From NCBI RefSeq assembly GCF_014217835.1, contig NZ_CP055263.1, forward strand, positions 2,669,501 through 2,733,500: 64,000 nucleotides of DNA, read 5' to 3'. The first letter of the stretch is position 1; every line of letters starts with the position of its first letter. Position numbers and translations under genes: made by a program. The DNA comes from Metabacillus sp. KUDC1714. Lineage in GTDB: Bacteria > Bacillota > Bacilli > Bacillales > Bacillaceae. Positions 1-8,384 of the stretch are shown here, one piece after another. A model generated the notes under the pieces. That model saw only the letters and a program-made list of their open reading frames with translations, had not been told where the DNA came from and did not search any database.

Positions 1-1125
1 TTAACAATGACAATAGTAATGATTGTAGTGGGTGCAGCCATAGGTGGAGTAACAAACCATTTAGCAATTAAGATGCTTTTCCATCCTTATAAGCCGCTAT
101 ATTTGTTTGGGAAGAGAATTCCTTTTACACCTGGGCTTATACCAAAAAGAAGACAGGAACTTGCAAACCAAATGGGTAAAATGGTTGTTGAGCATTTGTT
201 AACAGTTGAAGGGATTAAGCGTAAGTTTATGCAGACGCAATTTCAGCAACAGCTAATTTCTTGGGGAGAAACTCAAGTTAGAAAGCTTACAAACTCAGAC
301 AAAACAGCTTCACAGCTTATTGCTACTTTTCAAGATGGAAATCCTTCTGAGCTAGTAAACTTTAAATTGAAAAAGTTTTTGCAAAGCAAGTTTGTAGGTA
401 TAGTGGAAGGCAATAAGGATAAATCACTGCAGGAAATGTTACCGAAGGAAATCCTTGATGATGTATACATAGCTATTCCTAAGCTTGGAGAATTTATTAC
501 AGTTAAAGGAATTGCTTATTTTGAGAGTAAGGAAGGTAAGCAGCGCCTAGGTAAAATGATTGAAGATTTTCTTTCAACAAGAGGAATGCTTGGAAATATG
601 ATTGGCATGTTTTTAGGTAACGATAGTCTCATTGATAAAGTTCAACCAGAAGTCCTTAAGTTTTTGAAAAATCAAGAAACGAAAAACCTTGTAAGTACGT
701 TAATCGCAAAAGAGTGGAATAACATTCAAGAGATGACGCTTGAGGATATTGATCAGAAGTGGGAAATTGCACAAAAGGGATCAAAAATGGTTGGGACAAT
801 TGTTGAGCAATTAAATGTTGATGAGCTGTTAACTACTCCGATTTCCGTTTATTTAAAGCCAAATGAGGAAACAATCCTTGGAGAATGGCTTCCAAAGGTT
901 GTTGAAATAACAACCGGTTACCTTGTTACACATTTAGATGGAATGCTAAAACAGCTTAAATTAGAAGAAGTAGTGCGTGAACAAGTAGAATCATTCCCTG
1001 TAGAACGACTAGAAGATATGATTCTTTCAATATCACGAAGAGAATTTAAAATGATTACCTATTTAGGTGCGCTTCTTGGTGGGATTATTGGTGGATTACA
1101 AGCTATTGTTGTGATGTTTCTATAA
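1..1125 (+). CDS. yheB: DUF445 family membrane protein YheB (5' end probably outside window)
   Basis: DUF445 family protein of unknown biochemical role, probably membrane-anchored. The N-terminus holds the family block [16 protein letters not shown] and the [12 protein letters not shown] segment. A hydrophobic stretch lies at each end (about residues 1-20 and 350-372), and the middle is charged and helical. The first ATG is at position 7, but the frame is open back to position 1 and has no visible ribosome site. B. subtilis YheB is a few residues longer, so the true start is probably just upstream of the window. The next gene is yheA, as in B. subtilis. The name rests on family and synteny. 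Confidence 0.85.
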   Translation, partial: LTMTIVMIVVGAAIGGVTNHLAIKMLFHPYKPLYLFGKRIPFTPGLIPKRRQELANQMGKMVVEHLLTVEGIKRKFMQTQFQQQLISWGETQVRKLTNSDKTASQLIATFQDGNPSELVNFKLKKFLQSKFVGIVEGNKDKSLQEMLPKEILDDVYIAIPKLGEFITVKGIAYFESKEGKQRLGKMIEDFLSTRGMLGNMIGMFLGNDSLIDKVQPEVLKFLKNQETKNLVSTLIAKEWNNIQEMTLEDIDQKWEIAQKGSKMVGTIVEQLNVDELLTTPISVYLKPNEETILGEWLPKVVEITTGYLVTHLDGMLKQLKLEEVVREQVESFPVERLEDMILSISRREFKMITYLGALLGGIIGGLQAIVVMFL

Positions 1126-1180
1126 GTAATCTATTGTTTGACTTTTGTAAACATGTAAGAAAATATAAAACTTTGTACTT

Positions 1181-1311
1181 AGTTTTGGTGTCTAGCTCCA
1201 GCGCCTAGCCCCTCGAGATCATAAGCCACAAATGAACCGAAGACAAAGAACGTCTTCTATTCATTTGCGTCTTATGCTTGTCGGGGCTGATCAAGGCGCC
1301 TGCGCTTTTCT
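1181..1311 (+). repeat. Dispersed palindromic repeat, family 1, copy 1
   Basis: Begins AGTTTTGGTGTCTAGCTCCA and ends AAGGCGCCTGCGCTTTTC. The centre forms a hairpin: AAATGAA and GAAGAC pair with GTCTTC and TTCATTT around AAAGAAC. Outer CATAAG/CTTATG and GCGCC/GGCGC blocks extend it into a long imperfect hairpin. Other copies are near 2118, 4936 and 26273. It occupies much of the 540-bp gap before yheA together with the next element; no gene is seen in the gap. Confidence 0.85.
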
Positions 1312-1313
1312 AA

Positions 1314-1587
1314 GTGTCTAGCTCCAGCGCCTATCGCCTATCAAACTTCAGATCATCTCCCTACGATAAGTCAACATCGGTTCGTTTCGCTTACCGTGTT
1401 TCCTTTGCCCCACTTTAACGGGCAGTAGAAAAATGATCAAAGAACAATAACTTGTGAGTTAACTGCCCGTAAAAGTCCGATAAGTCTCGCTATCCATTAG
1501 GATGAGGCCCTAATGGAAGTCTCGCTTTATCTCAGTCGATGCTCCTCCAGTTTGTACGGCGATGACCAAGGCGCCCTGAGCTTTTCT
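1314..1587 (+). repeat. Composite family 1 repeat with a different internal segment
   Basis: Shares the family 1 left end (GTGTCTAGCTCCAGCGCCTA) and right end (CAAGGCGCCCTGAGCTTTTC), but the interior is unrelated to the other copies. It contains ACGGGCAGT and ACTGCCCGT as an inverted pair, and CCATTAGG/CCTAATGG flanked by GTCTCGCT on both sides. It directly abuts copy 1. I recall similar internal sequence as a recurring intergenic element in Bacillus; that is memory, not a search. Confidence 0.7.
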
Positions 1588-1630
1588 TAATTAAATGCAA
1601 ATTTAATAATAGTTTGTTATAGTGGAGGAA

Positions 1631-1664
1631 GAGCCTACATGGGTCAAAACTTGAAAGGAGGCTC
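1631..1664 (+). promoter_or_regulatory. Hairpin overlapping the yheA ribosome binding site
   Basis: GAGCCT at 1631-1636 is the exact complement of AGGCTC at 1659-1664, and the latter includes the last bases of the AAAGGAGG ribosome site of yheA. A 22-nt loop separates the arms. The stem could partly mask the ribosome site; this is inference from complementarity only. Confidence 0.35.
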
Positions 1665-1669
1665 ATCAT

Positions 1670-2017
1670 ATGTCTAACAATTTATATGATGTTGCATACA
1701 ATTTAGAGAAAGCCTTACGTGAAAGTGACGATTTTAAAGCGTTAAAACGACTTTATGAAGAAGTTAATGCAGATGAGTCAGCAAGCAAAATGTTTGAAAG
1801 CTTCCGTAATATTCAATTAAATCTTCAGCAAAAGCAAATGTCTGGAGAAGAAATCACACAAGAAGAAATTGAACAAGCGCAAAAATCTGTTCAACTTGTT
1901 CAACAACATGAAAAGATTGCTCAACTAATGGCAGCAGAGCAACGATTAAGCATGGTCGTAACAGAGTTAAATAAAATCATCATGAAGCCACTTGAAGAAA
2001 TGTATGGAAGTCTCTAA
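1670..2017 (+). CDS. yheA: YlbF/YmcA family protein YheA
   Basis: A 115-residue, fully helical, charged cytoplasmic protein of the YlbF/YmcA (Com_YlbF) family, close to the roughly 117 residues of B. subtilis YheA. Family members YlbF, YmcA and YaaT form the Y-complex that affects RNase Y; YheA itself has no firmly assigned role. The sequence has the typical N-terminal helix LYDVAYNLEKALRESDDF and a C-terminal MVVTELNKIIMKPLEEMYG block. The start is set by AAAGGAGG ending 9 nt before the ATG. It is probably monocistronic: a terminator follows, and a repeat-filled gap separates it from yheB. Confidence 0.88.
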   Translation: MSNNLYDVAYNLEKALRESDDFKALKRLYEEVNADESASKMFESFRNIQLNLQQKQMSGEEITQEEIEQAQKSVQLVQQHEKIAQLMAAEQRLSMVVTELNKIIMKPLEEMYGSL

Positions 2018-2054
2018 GTAGCATAAAATACATAATATTTGTTGTACGAAGTAA

Positions 2055-2087
2055 GCAGAATGGATCTTTTATCATTCTGTTTTTTTG
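2055..2087 (+). terminator. Rho-independent terminator after yheA
   Basis: CAGAATG pairs with CATTCTG across a short AT-rich loop and is followed by a run of eight T. Confidence 0.85.
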
Positions 2088-2117
2088 TATTATCAAAATT
2101 TATAACTTATCTTACTC

Positions 2118-2230
2118 AGTTTTGGTGTCTAGCTCCAGCGCCTAGCTAATTTAGAATTGAAGGCAAAGAACGCCTTCTATTCTAAATCATCTTATTGCCC
2201 GAGGATGTTCAAGGCGCCCTGAGCTTTTCT
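2118..2230 (+). repeat. Dispersed palindromic repeat, family 1, copy 3
   Basis: Same ends as copy 1 (AGTTTTGGTGTCTAGCTCCA and AAGGCGCCCTGAGCTTTTC). The central stem is TTTAGAATTGAAGGC against GCCTTCTATTCTAAA. Relative to copies 1 and 4 both arms have changed together (GAAGAC/GTCTTC becomes GAAGGC/GCCTTC), so pairing is kept. Confidence 0.85.
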
Positions 2231-2329
2231 TATTTTGTCTCATATATAAATCATACTGTTGTTCTATTTTTGCTGAGGGGGACATAACCTCTTAATAGGT
2301 TTTTTACATCAGTAGAAGGGGGAACCACA

Positions 2330-3199
2330 GTGACTCATTATCGGTTGCTAGCATTAAATATCGATGGAACATTGCTTCGTTCGAATGGTCGCCTCCAGCC
2401 GTCAACGAAAGAAGCTATTGAGTATGTTAAGGATAAAGGGGTTTATGTTACTTTTGTAACAAACAGGCATTTTCAATCAGCGAAAAAGCTTGCAAAGGCA
2501 TTAAAGCTAAACTCATTATTAGTAACTCACGGGGGAGCATTTATTTCAGATAATCTTGATGAGCCTATAGTTGAAAAAAGAATTTCCGAAGAGATGACGT
2601 TTAATCTCGTTCAAGTGCTTGAAAATTTCAAATGTAATATTCGCATTACGCATGAACGCTTTTCAATTGGAAATAGAAAAAAAATTGCTTCAAATTTGCT
2701 TAGTAAATCAATTCTAAACACATCAGATTCGATGTTTTATCCTGTGCAATTTGTTGATTCATTAGGAGATTCGTTAAGAGATGAGCCAGTTGGAGCAACA
2801 AAGATTGACGTGCATTTTTCTAGTGAGGAAGAAAAAGAAGAAGCTGCTGAATTAGTAATTGAAGCTTTTGATAAAGTTGATGTTAGAGTGAATCAAGCGA
2901 AAAAGCTTGAGATCGTAAGAAAAGGCGCTTCAAAAGAAAATGGATTACGTGCACTAGCTAGCCATTTGAAAATTCCAATCGAAAAAACAGTCGCGATTGG
3001 AGATAGCGAAGATGATATAGGAATAATTACTTCAGCAGGGCTGGGTGTAGCGATGTGGAATGCTCCATTTGATGTAAAGAGAGCAGCAGATTGGGTGACT
3101 CGTTCTAACAATCAACAAGGTGTAGCTTACATGGTAAAGGAGCATTTTCGAAAACAACAAAGATTAGATTTTTTGCGTAAAATTAAGGTTGATAAATAA
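2330..3199 (+). CDS. yhaX: Cof-type HAD-family protein YhaX
   Basis: A 289-residue Cof/YhaX subfamily HAD protein with a C2 cap domain. HAD motif I reads N10-I-D12-G-T-L: the usual first Asp, the catalytic nucleophile, is Asn. Motif II is FVTNR (T44), the motif III lysine is near K201 in GASKEN, and motif IV is GDSEDD near 223. Only the nucleophile departs from consensus, so phosphatase activity by the usual mechanism is doubtful. The start is GTG, set by GGGGGA 7-8 nt upstream. B. subtilis yhaX is, to my knowledge, a sporulation gene; no sigma-E promoter could be fixed here. A terminator follows directly. Confidence 0.85.
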   Translation: MTHYRLLALNIDGTLLRSNGRLQPSTKEAIEYVKDKGVYVTFVTNRHFQSAKKLAKALKLNSLLVTHGGAFISDNLDEPIVEKRISEEMTFNLVQVLENFKCNIRITHERFSIGNRKKIASNLLSKSILNTSDSMFYPVQFVDSLGDSLRDEPVGATKIDVHFSSEEEKEEAAELVIEAFDKVDVRVNQAKKLEIVRKGASKENGLRALASHLKIPIEKTVAIGDSEDDIGIITSAGLGVAMWNAPFDVKRAADWVTRSNNQQGVAYMVKEHFRKQQRLDFLRKIKVDK

Positions 3200-3259
3200 A
3201 AAAATCGAAAGAACCTTGATAGACTCGGACAAATAGGAAGCATAGTTAAAAGCTAACGC

Positions 3260-3305
3260 AAAAGTAAGAAGGGGAATGAAATTGCTTCCTCTTCTTACTT
3301 TTTTA
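3260..3305 (+). terminator. Strong terminator between yhaX and the convergent downstream gene
   Basis: AAAAGTAAGAAG pairs with CTTCTTACTTTT, extended inward by GGGAA/TTCCT, followed by TTTTTT. It overlaps the last codons of the minus-strand gene and probably serves yhaX. Confidence 0.8.
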
Positions 3306-3840
3306 TAGGCCCATAATCAAATAATTTACCTTCGTAAACGCAAATTAGTTCCTTATGTTTTCTAAAATCATCAGGAGTAACTAATGCCGGCAGTTTATCC
3401 CAGAGTTTAATTCCTGAGCGATGAAGTACTTCTGCAACAAATTGTGAACAAAAGAAGGAATTGCTAAATTCCACAGGCTCATTTATGGACACGCCTAGTA
3501 CACCGATAAGATTATAAAGAAACTTCTTTTGATTCTTTATAAACACATTTAAAACGCGCTTCATTTTTTCAATTTCGCGTTCAGATACTTCGAGCTTATA
3601 AATCACACAAGTTGTATTAGGGTATTTACTATAGGTTCCAGTAAAAATATCTTCCTTTACAAATCCCCCATTAATTGGATTATTAGGGTTTTTTCTACCG
3701 AAGCTATACATTTCCTTTAATTCCGCATCAAAAGCGATCGAGGCATGATTATAAGGTGCCTTCGTGTACTTTTTGATCGACTTTGTAAACAATGTTCCAG
3801 TGTCTGTAAGTAATAGATAAACATAGCTTTTAGATGTCAT
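3295..3840 (-). CDS. YiiX/YycO-like permuted NlpC/P60 (papain-like) protein
   Basis: A 181-residue protein resembling the circularly permuted NlpC/P60-type hydrolases (YiiX, YebB, YycO, LRAT-like). The catalytic His is H32 in YNHASIAFD near the N-terminus and the Cys is C131 in FFCSQFVAEVLHRSG, the order expected of permuted members. No signal peptide is seen, so it is probably cytosolic. The substrate cannot be read from sequence; family members act on amide, ester or thioester bonds. It is divergent from the CdsA-like gene, with a 100-bp AT-rich region holding both promoters. It is not part of the B. subtilis order I recall here, so it may be a lineage-specific insertion. Confidence 0.7.
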   Translation of the reverse strand: MTSKSYVYLLLTDTGTLFTKSIKKYTKAPYNHASIAFDAELKEMYSFGRKNPNNPINGGFVKEDIFTGTYSKYPNTTCVIYKLEVSEREIEKMKRVLNVFIKNQKKFLYNLIGVLGVSINEPVEFSNSFFCSQFVAEVLHRSGIKLWDKLPALVTPDDFRKHKELICVYEGKLFDYGPIKK

Positions 3841-3943
3841 TTAGAAATCCCTCTTTAACATTTTTCCATTTTATTCTATTCTTAATTATACATTATGCTT
3901 TAATATATGATCATACTAATTTTATTTTGAGTGGGTGTAGAAC

Positions 3944-4858
3944 ATGGTTACTACTATTTGGACACTTTCAGTCATTTTGCTAGGTTTATCTTTCGTTAGT
4001 ATTCTGTTTATTGTTTTGAAAAGGAAAGAGCCAAACAAGGATTTTTCAGCAGTTTCTTTAAGGATAAAAACTTGGTGGGGGATGTTTGTTGTTTTTTGTA
4101 TGGCAACATTATTTAATCCAGCTGTATCGTTGCTCTCGTTAATGATTCTTTGTTTCTTTGGATTAAAAGAATATTTTTCAATGATGAAAACAAGGAAAGC
4201 TGATCGGCGTTTATTCCTTTGGTCTTACCTTGCGATTCCATTACAATTTTATTGGATCTATATAGGATGGTATGGCATGTTTATCGTATTCATTCCTGTT
4301 TATGTCTTCTTATTTTTACCATTGCCTAGGCTAATAGGAAAAGGAACAAGTGGTTTTTTACGTTCAGTGAGCTCGACACAATGGGGATTAATGTTGATGG
4401 TTTTTGGACTAAGCCACTTAGCCTACTATCAATTTGCAACACCGGAATATGGAGCAAATCTAGTACTATTTCTCGTCGTATTAACGCAAATAAACGATGT
4501 AGTTCATTATCTGATTTCGATTTATCTTGGTAAAAGAAAAGTAGTTCCTTCTGCAAATCCTAGTATTACGTGGGAAGGATTTATCGGAGCTGCTTTCATT
4601 ACAACGATTATTTCTTACTTTATTTATTCTTATTTAACTCCACTTGATTTAACGTTTGGTATTTTGTCAGGAGTGCTTATTAGCTTAAGTGGATTTTTTG
4701 GAAGTTTAACTATTTCAGTATTGAAGCGTGATTTATTGATTGGTGATAATGAAAAATTAAACACATTGAAAAAAAGCTATTTAACTAGAGTAGATAGCTT
4801 AACATACACTTCTCCTGTATTTTTTCATGTCATTCGATACTTTTTTGATTTTATGTAA
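3944..4858 (+). CDS. CdsA-like CDP-diglyceride synthetase family membrane protein
   Basis: A 304-residue polytopic membrane protein with about eight hydrophobic segments, of the CTP-transferase (CdsA) family, which makes CDP-diacylglycerol from phosphatidate and CTP. The C-terminal half carries PSANPSITWEGFIGA, then SVLKRDLLIGDNEK near 258-271 and RVDSLTYTSPVFFH near the end. These correspond to the S-x-x-K-R-D...K...D-R-x-D-S signature in altered form. This is probably a second homologue rather than the housekeeping cdsA, which in Bacillus lies in the frr-uppS-cdsA-dxr cluster. The ribosome site (GTGGGTG) is weak. Confidence 0.72.
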   Translation: MVTTIWTLSVILLGLSFVSILFIVLKRKEPNKDFSAVSLRIKTWWGMFVVFCMATLFNPAVSLLSLMILCFFGLKEYFSMMKTRKADRRLFLWSYLAIPLQFYWIYIGWYGMFIVFIPVYVFLFLPLPRLIGKGTSGFLRSVSSTQWGLMLMVFGLSHLAYYQFATPEYGANLVLFLVVLTQINDVVHYLISIYLGKRKVVPSANPSITWEGFIGAAFITTIISYFIYSYLTPLDLTFGILSGVLISLSGFFGSLTISVLKRDLLIGDNEKLNTLKKSYLTRVDSLTYTSPVFFHVIRYFFDFM

Positions 4859-4871
4859 GTAGATGTAGAGT

Positions 4872-4905
4872 AGGGGTTGACAGAATTAACTAGTCAACCC
4901 CTTTT
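4872..4905 (+). terminator. Terminator of the CdsA-like gene
   Basis: GGGGTTGAC pairs with GTCAACCCC around an 11-nt loop and is followed by TTTT. Confidence 0.8.
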
Positions 4906-4935
4906 CAAGGTATCAGAATTTATTACTTTTCTTAC

Positions 4936-5069
4936 TTAGTTTTGCTGTCTAGCTCCAGCGCCTAGACCCTCGGGGTCATAAGCCACTCAGGAATTGAAGA
5001 CAAAGAGCGTCTTCTATTCCTGAGCGTCTTATGCCTGCCTTAGTCTGATCAAGGCGCCTGCGCTTTTAT
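4936..5069 (+). repeat. Dispersed palindromic repeat, family 1, copy 4
   Basis: Full-length copy with the CTCAGGAAT/ATTCCTGAG outer central stem and GAAGAC/GTCTTC inner stem. Its right end (CAAGGCGCCTGCGCTTTTAT) touches the stop codon of the minus-strand gene that follows. The copy near 26273 is nearly its reverse complement. Confidence 0.88.
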
Positions 5070-5395
5070 TCTTTATACCGCAAATATTGATAATTTTCTG
5101 TAGGTATACTTTCAACGATGTTGCCTGCTTCATCCTTAAAAACCTCATATTCGCGATAAACCTCCACGACATAGCCGTCATCCTCTGTCACATCAACTAG
5201 TTTTGTTTCTAGAGAAGCTATTTGCTGAGGCTGATTATTTTCCTGCTCAGATGAAGAGGTGGCTGAGGCTATTTCTTCTTCTGGTAAAGGAAAACTTGCA
5301 ATCGCATCTTCTTTTTCGGCAAAGAGAGCAGAATCAAAGTAACCAATGATGGCAATTGTAGTAACAATAATAAAAATAGGAGCAAATTTTTTCAA
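5066..5395 (-). CDS. Small membrane-anchored protein of unknown function
   Basis: Not recognised. A hydrophobic N-terminal anchor (KKFAPIFIIVTTIAIIGYF) is followed by an acidic, Ser/Glu/Gln-rich linker and a short C-terminal domain (YVVEVYREYEVFKDEAGN), which looks like one small beta unit outside the membrane. The frame opens at an ATG at 5431, but that codon lacks a ribosome site. AGGAGG lies 9 nt before a TTG at 5395, so I place the start there (109 residues). It is a monocistronic gene between a repeat and hemZ on the other strand. A secreted or surface-anchored role is inferred only from topology. Confidence 0.6.
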   Translation of the reverse strand: MKKFAPIFIIVTTIAIIGYFDSALFAEKEDAIASFPLPEEEIASATSSSEQENNQPQQIASLETKLVDVTEDDGYVVEVYREYEVFKDEAGNIVESIPTENYQYLRYKE

Positions 5396-5666
5396 CAGTT
5401 GTTGCCTCCTAATTAATTTGGTTATCACCATTGTATGTTTGTCCTATGTGGGAATATGCCTTATTGTTAGTTGAAAAAGTGAATTAAGCCTGGCTATGGA
5501 ATGGTAGTTATCCTTATTCAAAGCCAGACTCAATCTCATTATCGTTAAATCAAAATCAATAAATCCATTGTTATTACTTATACACTCCTAACATCTAACA
5601 TTGACCTGCACGGAGACTTTTCTGTACACTTAAAGAAGTTTTGAAAAAAAGATAAGGTGATTATTA

Positions 5667-7166
5667 ATGAAAATATATATTAAAGGGATAGATGACGAAC
5701 GTTTCCATAGGCCACTTCGTTTAATCGGTAATTTGTTTTTTGAAGAAACGGAACTCTGCTTTACAGAAGGTGATGCAACCCTTGAGGCAGAGTTTTTCAT
5801 TGAAGAGAACAACGATGGTGTTTCGATAAAAGGTTTTTTGCGTACGGAAGATGGAGAAGAATTTGTAGCAAGTAAAGACCAACAAATAGCTTCACATATT
5901 GAGGGCAAGGATCATTTAAGACAAGTGAAAAATACACTATCTTATGTTTATTTGACTATGCTTCAGGATTATACAGGAATGACTCAAAAGTGGGGGATCC
6001 TCACTGGTATCAGACCTACGAAGCTCTATCATAAAAAAAGACAAGAGGGTATGCCAGAGCGTGAGATTCACCGAATGTTTAAAGAGGAATATTTGCTTGC
6101 TGATGAAAAGATTCAACTGATGAAGCAAATCGTTGAGCGACAATTACAGGTTATTCCTGATATTGATTCATTGTCAAATGAAGTCAGTATTTATATAGGG
6201 ATCCCCTTTTGTCCAACTAAATGTGCTTATTGTACGTTTCCAGCTTATGCAATCAACGGTCGTCAAGGCTCAGTTACTTCATTTTTAGGTGGCTTGCATT
6301 ATGAAATGAAGGAAATAGGGCGCTGGTTAAAAGAAAAAGGAATAAAGATTACAACTGTCTATTATGGTGGCGGAACGCCAACAAGTATTACGGCAGAGGA
6401 GATGGATATGCTTTATGAAGAAATGTCCGAAACATTCCCAAATGTTGAAAACATAAGAGAAATTACCGTTGAAGCCGGAAGACCTGACACCATTACAAAG
6501 GAAAAGCTGGATGTTCTAAATAAATGGAAGATTGACCGTATAAGCATTAATCCACAATCCTATATACAAGATACTTTAAAAGCAATTGGACGTCACCACA
6601 CTGTGGAAGAAACAATTGAAAAATTCCATCTAGCTAGAACTATGGGAATGAACAATATTAATATGGATTTGATTATAGGTTTACCTGGTGAAGGTGTTAA
6701 AGAATTTGATTATACTCTATCAGAATCAGCTAAGCTTATGCCTGAATCATTAACTGTCCATACTTTATCGTTTAAACGCGCATCTGAAATGACTAAAAAC
6801 AAGCATAAATATAAGGTAGCAAGTCGTGAGGAAATTAGTACGATGATGGACCATGCAGTAACATGGACAAACGATCATGGTTATGCTCCATACTATTTAT
6901 ATCGTCAAAAAAATATTCTTGGAAACCTAGAAAATGTTGGTTATGCACTTAAAGGACAGGATAGCATCTACAATATTATGATTATGGAAGAACAGCAGAC
7001 GATTATTGGTATTGGCTGTGGTGCGGCAAGCAAGTTTGTTCACCCGGAAACGATGAAGATTACTCATTTTGCGAATCCTAAAGATCCTAAGTCCTATAAC
7101 GATGGGTTTAAGCATTATACTGATGAAAAAATAAAAATATTAGAAGAGCTATTTATAAAGGAATAA
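5667..7166 (+). CDS. hemZ: Oxygen-independent coproporphyrinogen III oxidase-like HemZ
   Basis: A radical SAM protein of 499 residues, matching the roughly 500 of B. subtilis HemZ. The 4Fe-4S motif is PFCPTKCAYC near residues 183-192 (CxxxCxxC), after an N-terminal extension of about 170 residues typical of HemZ rather than HemN. YYGGGTPT (SAM-binding GGGTP) and the VEAGRPDTI segment follow. It is associated with anaerobic haem-pathway oxidation of coproporphyrinogen III; in Gram-positives the exact in vivo reaction is debated. The start is set by AAGGTGATTATTA before the ATG. It stands alone, with a terminator shared with the convergent regulator gene. Confidence 0.9.
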   Translation: MKIYIKGIDDERFHRPLRLIGNLFFEETELCFTEGDATLEAEFFIEENNDGVSIKGFLRTEDGEEFVASKDQQIASHIEGKDHLRQVKNTLSYVYLTMLQDYTGMTQKWGILTGIRPTKLYHKKRQEGMPEREIHRMFKEEYLLADEKIQLMKQIVERQLQVIPDIDSLSNEVSIYIGIPFCPTKCAYCTFPAYAINGRQGSVTSFLGGLHYEMKEIGRWLKEKGIKITTVYYGGGTPTSITAEEMDMLYEEMSETFPNVENIREITVEAGRPDTITKEKLDVLNKWKIDRISINPQSYIQDTLKAIGRHHTVEETIEKFHLARTMGMNNINMDLIIGLPGEGVKEFDYTLSESAKLMPESLTVHTLSFKRASEMTKNKHKYKVASREEISTMMDHAVTWTNDHGYAPYYLYRQKNILGNLENVGYALKGQDSIYNIMIMEEQQTIIGIGCGAASKFVHPETMKITHFANPKDPKSYNDGFKHYTDEKIKILEELFIKE

Positions 7167-7186
7167 ATAAGGTTGGTTTAAGACTG

Positions 7187-7224
7187 TAGCAGTGCGATTC
7201 TTAAGTGAGAATTACACTGCTATT
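7187..7224 (+). terminator. Bidirectional terminator between hemZ and the AraC-type gene
   Basis: TAGCAGTG..ATTCT pairs with AGAAT..CACTGCTA around TAAGTG, followed by ATTTTA. It lies between convergent genes. Confidence 0.75.
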
Positions 7225-7243
7225 TTAGGTTATTGGAATTTAT

Positions 7244-8119
7244 TTATTCTTTTTTTAAAATTGGTATCCAGATTTCGCTTTTAAAAGTAGGTGAGGAAAC
7301 ATCTTTATGCTCGTTCCATAGGATTTCTGGACCTTCTGTTTGTTGATAGTTTGTTGTTGGAAACCATTCAGAATAGATGCGTCCCCAGATATCCTGTAAC
7401 GTTTCAGGAAATGGTCCCACTGATTCGAATACAGCCCATGTTAAAGCAGGAACTTCAAGGTGTGTAAGATCATCAGGACACTCATTAGTTGTTGCAACAC
7501 CGATATAATGATCGAGTTCCCCTTTTTCCTCCATTCGTCCTTCAGAAAAATTCGATGATGCTTGAAGAAGTCCCAAAGGCTCAACATTAGAAAGATTCTT
7601 AAGTCTATTTATTATCTCATTATTTAAATTTCCCCACATAGCGGCAATCTCAGGATTTACTCCGTGGAAAATAATTGGGACCCTTTTCTTAATACCAACT
7701 ATGTGAAAAGCATCTTTTTCCTCTATCCGGTAATTCATTTCACTTCCTCCTTTAATTGAAAGTTGAAAGGTCATTCGTGGATAGGCTTTTAGTGATTGAC
7801 CCTTATTTCTGGCTTCTGACGGTGTTACGCCGTGTAAGCTTTGAAAGGCTCTTGTGAAAGAGTCAGGTGAGCTGTATCCATATTTTATCGCGACATCAAT
7901 AATTCTTAAGTTACTATTACTAAGCTCAAATGCCGCAAGTGTGAGGCGTCTGCGGCGGATGTACTCCGATAATGTAACACCCGCAAGGAAAGAAAACATT
8001 CTTTTAAAATGATATTCCGAACAAAATGCTAGCCTTGCTACTTCTTTGAAGTCAATATCATTCGTAAGATTTTCTTCGATATAGGTTAATGCTCCATTCA
8101 TTTTTTCAAGCAAATCCAT
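7244..8119 (-). CDS. AraC-family regulator with C-terminal GyrI-like effector domain
   Basis: The N-terminal third is a two-helix-turn-helix AraC DNA-binding domain ([37 protein letters not shown]). It is followed from about residue 130 by a GyrI-like small-molecule-binding domain ([12 protein letters not shown] ... [21 protein letters not shown] ... WLP-type end). This layout matches the Rob/SoxS-like drug-responsive regulators of Bacilli. The frame opens 23 codons earlier, but GGGAGGT 7 nt before the ATG at 8119 fixes the start. Its target is unknown; neighbours (hemZ, yhaR) give no clear clue. Confidence 0.85.
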   Translation of the reverse strand: MDLLEKMNGALTYIEENLTNDIDFKEVARLAFCSEYHFKRMFSFLAGVTLSEYIRRRRLTLAAFELSNSNLRIIDVAIKYGYSSPDSFTRAFQSLHGVTPSEARNKGQSLKAYPRMTFQLSIKGGSEMNYRIEEKDAFHIVGIKKRVPIIFHGVNPEIAAMWGNLNNEIINRLKNLSNVEPLGLLQASSNFSEGRMEEKGELDHYIGVATTNECPDDLTHLEVPALTWAVFESVGPFPETLQDIWGRIYSEWFPTTNYQQTEGPEILWNEHKDVSSPTFKSEIWIPILKKE

Positions 8120-8384
8120 ATAAATGACCTCCCTCTCAACAATAGAATAGCAGGTGTTGTAAGTACCTACCCGACATTTCGTGCACAATTATGAAGGGCT
8201 CGTTCACTTTCAAAGTATGTTAGCTATGATACAACATAACAAATGTAATAGTTGCAGCAAACAAAATACACACGATTTAGCACATTAAGAAACTTATTTC
8301 CTTTATGATATTTAAAAAAAAGAAGGATTTTGCTATAGTTTCTCCGAAATTGGTATTTTGATATAAAATTAAGGGGTGATTGGG

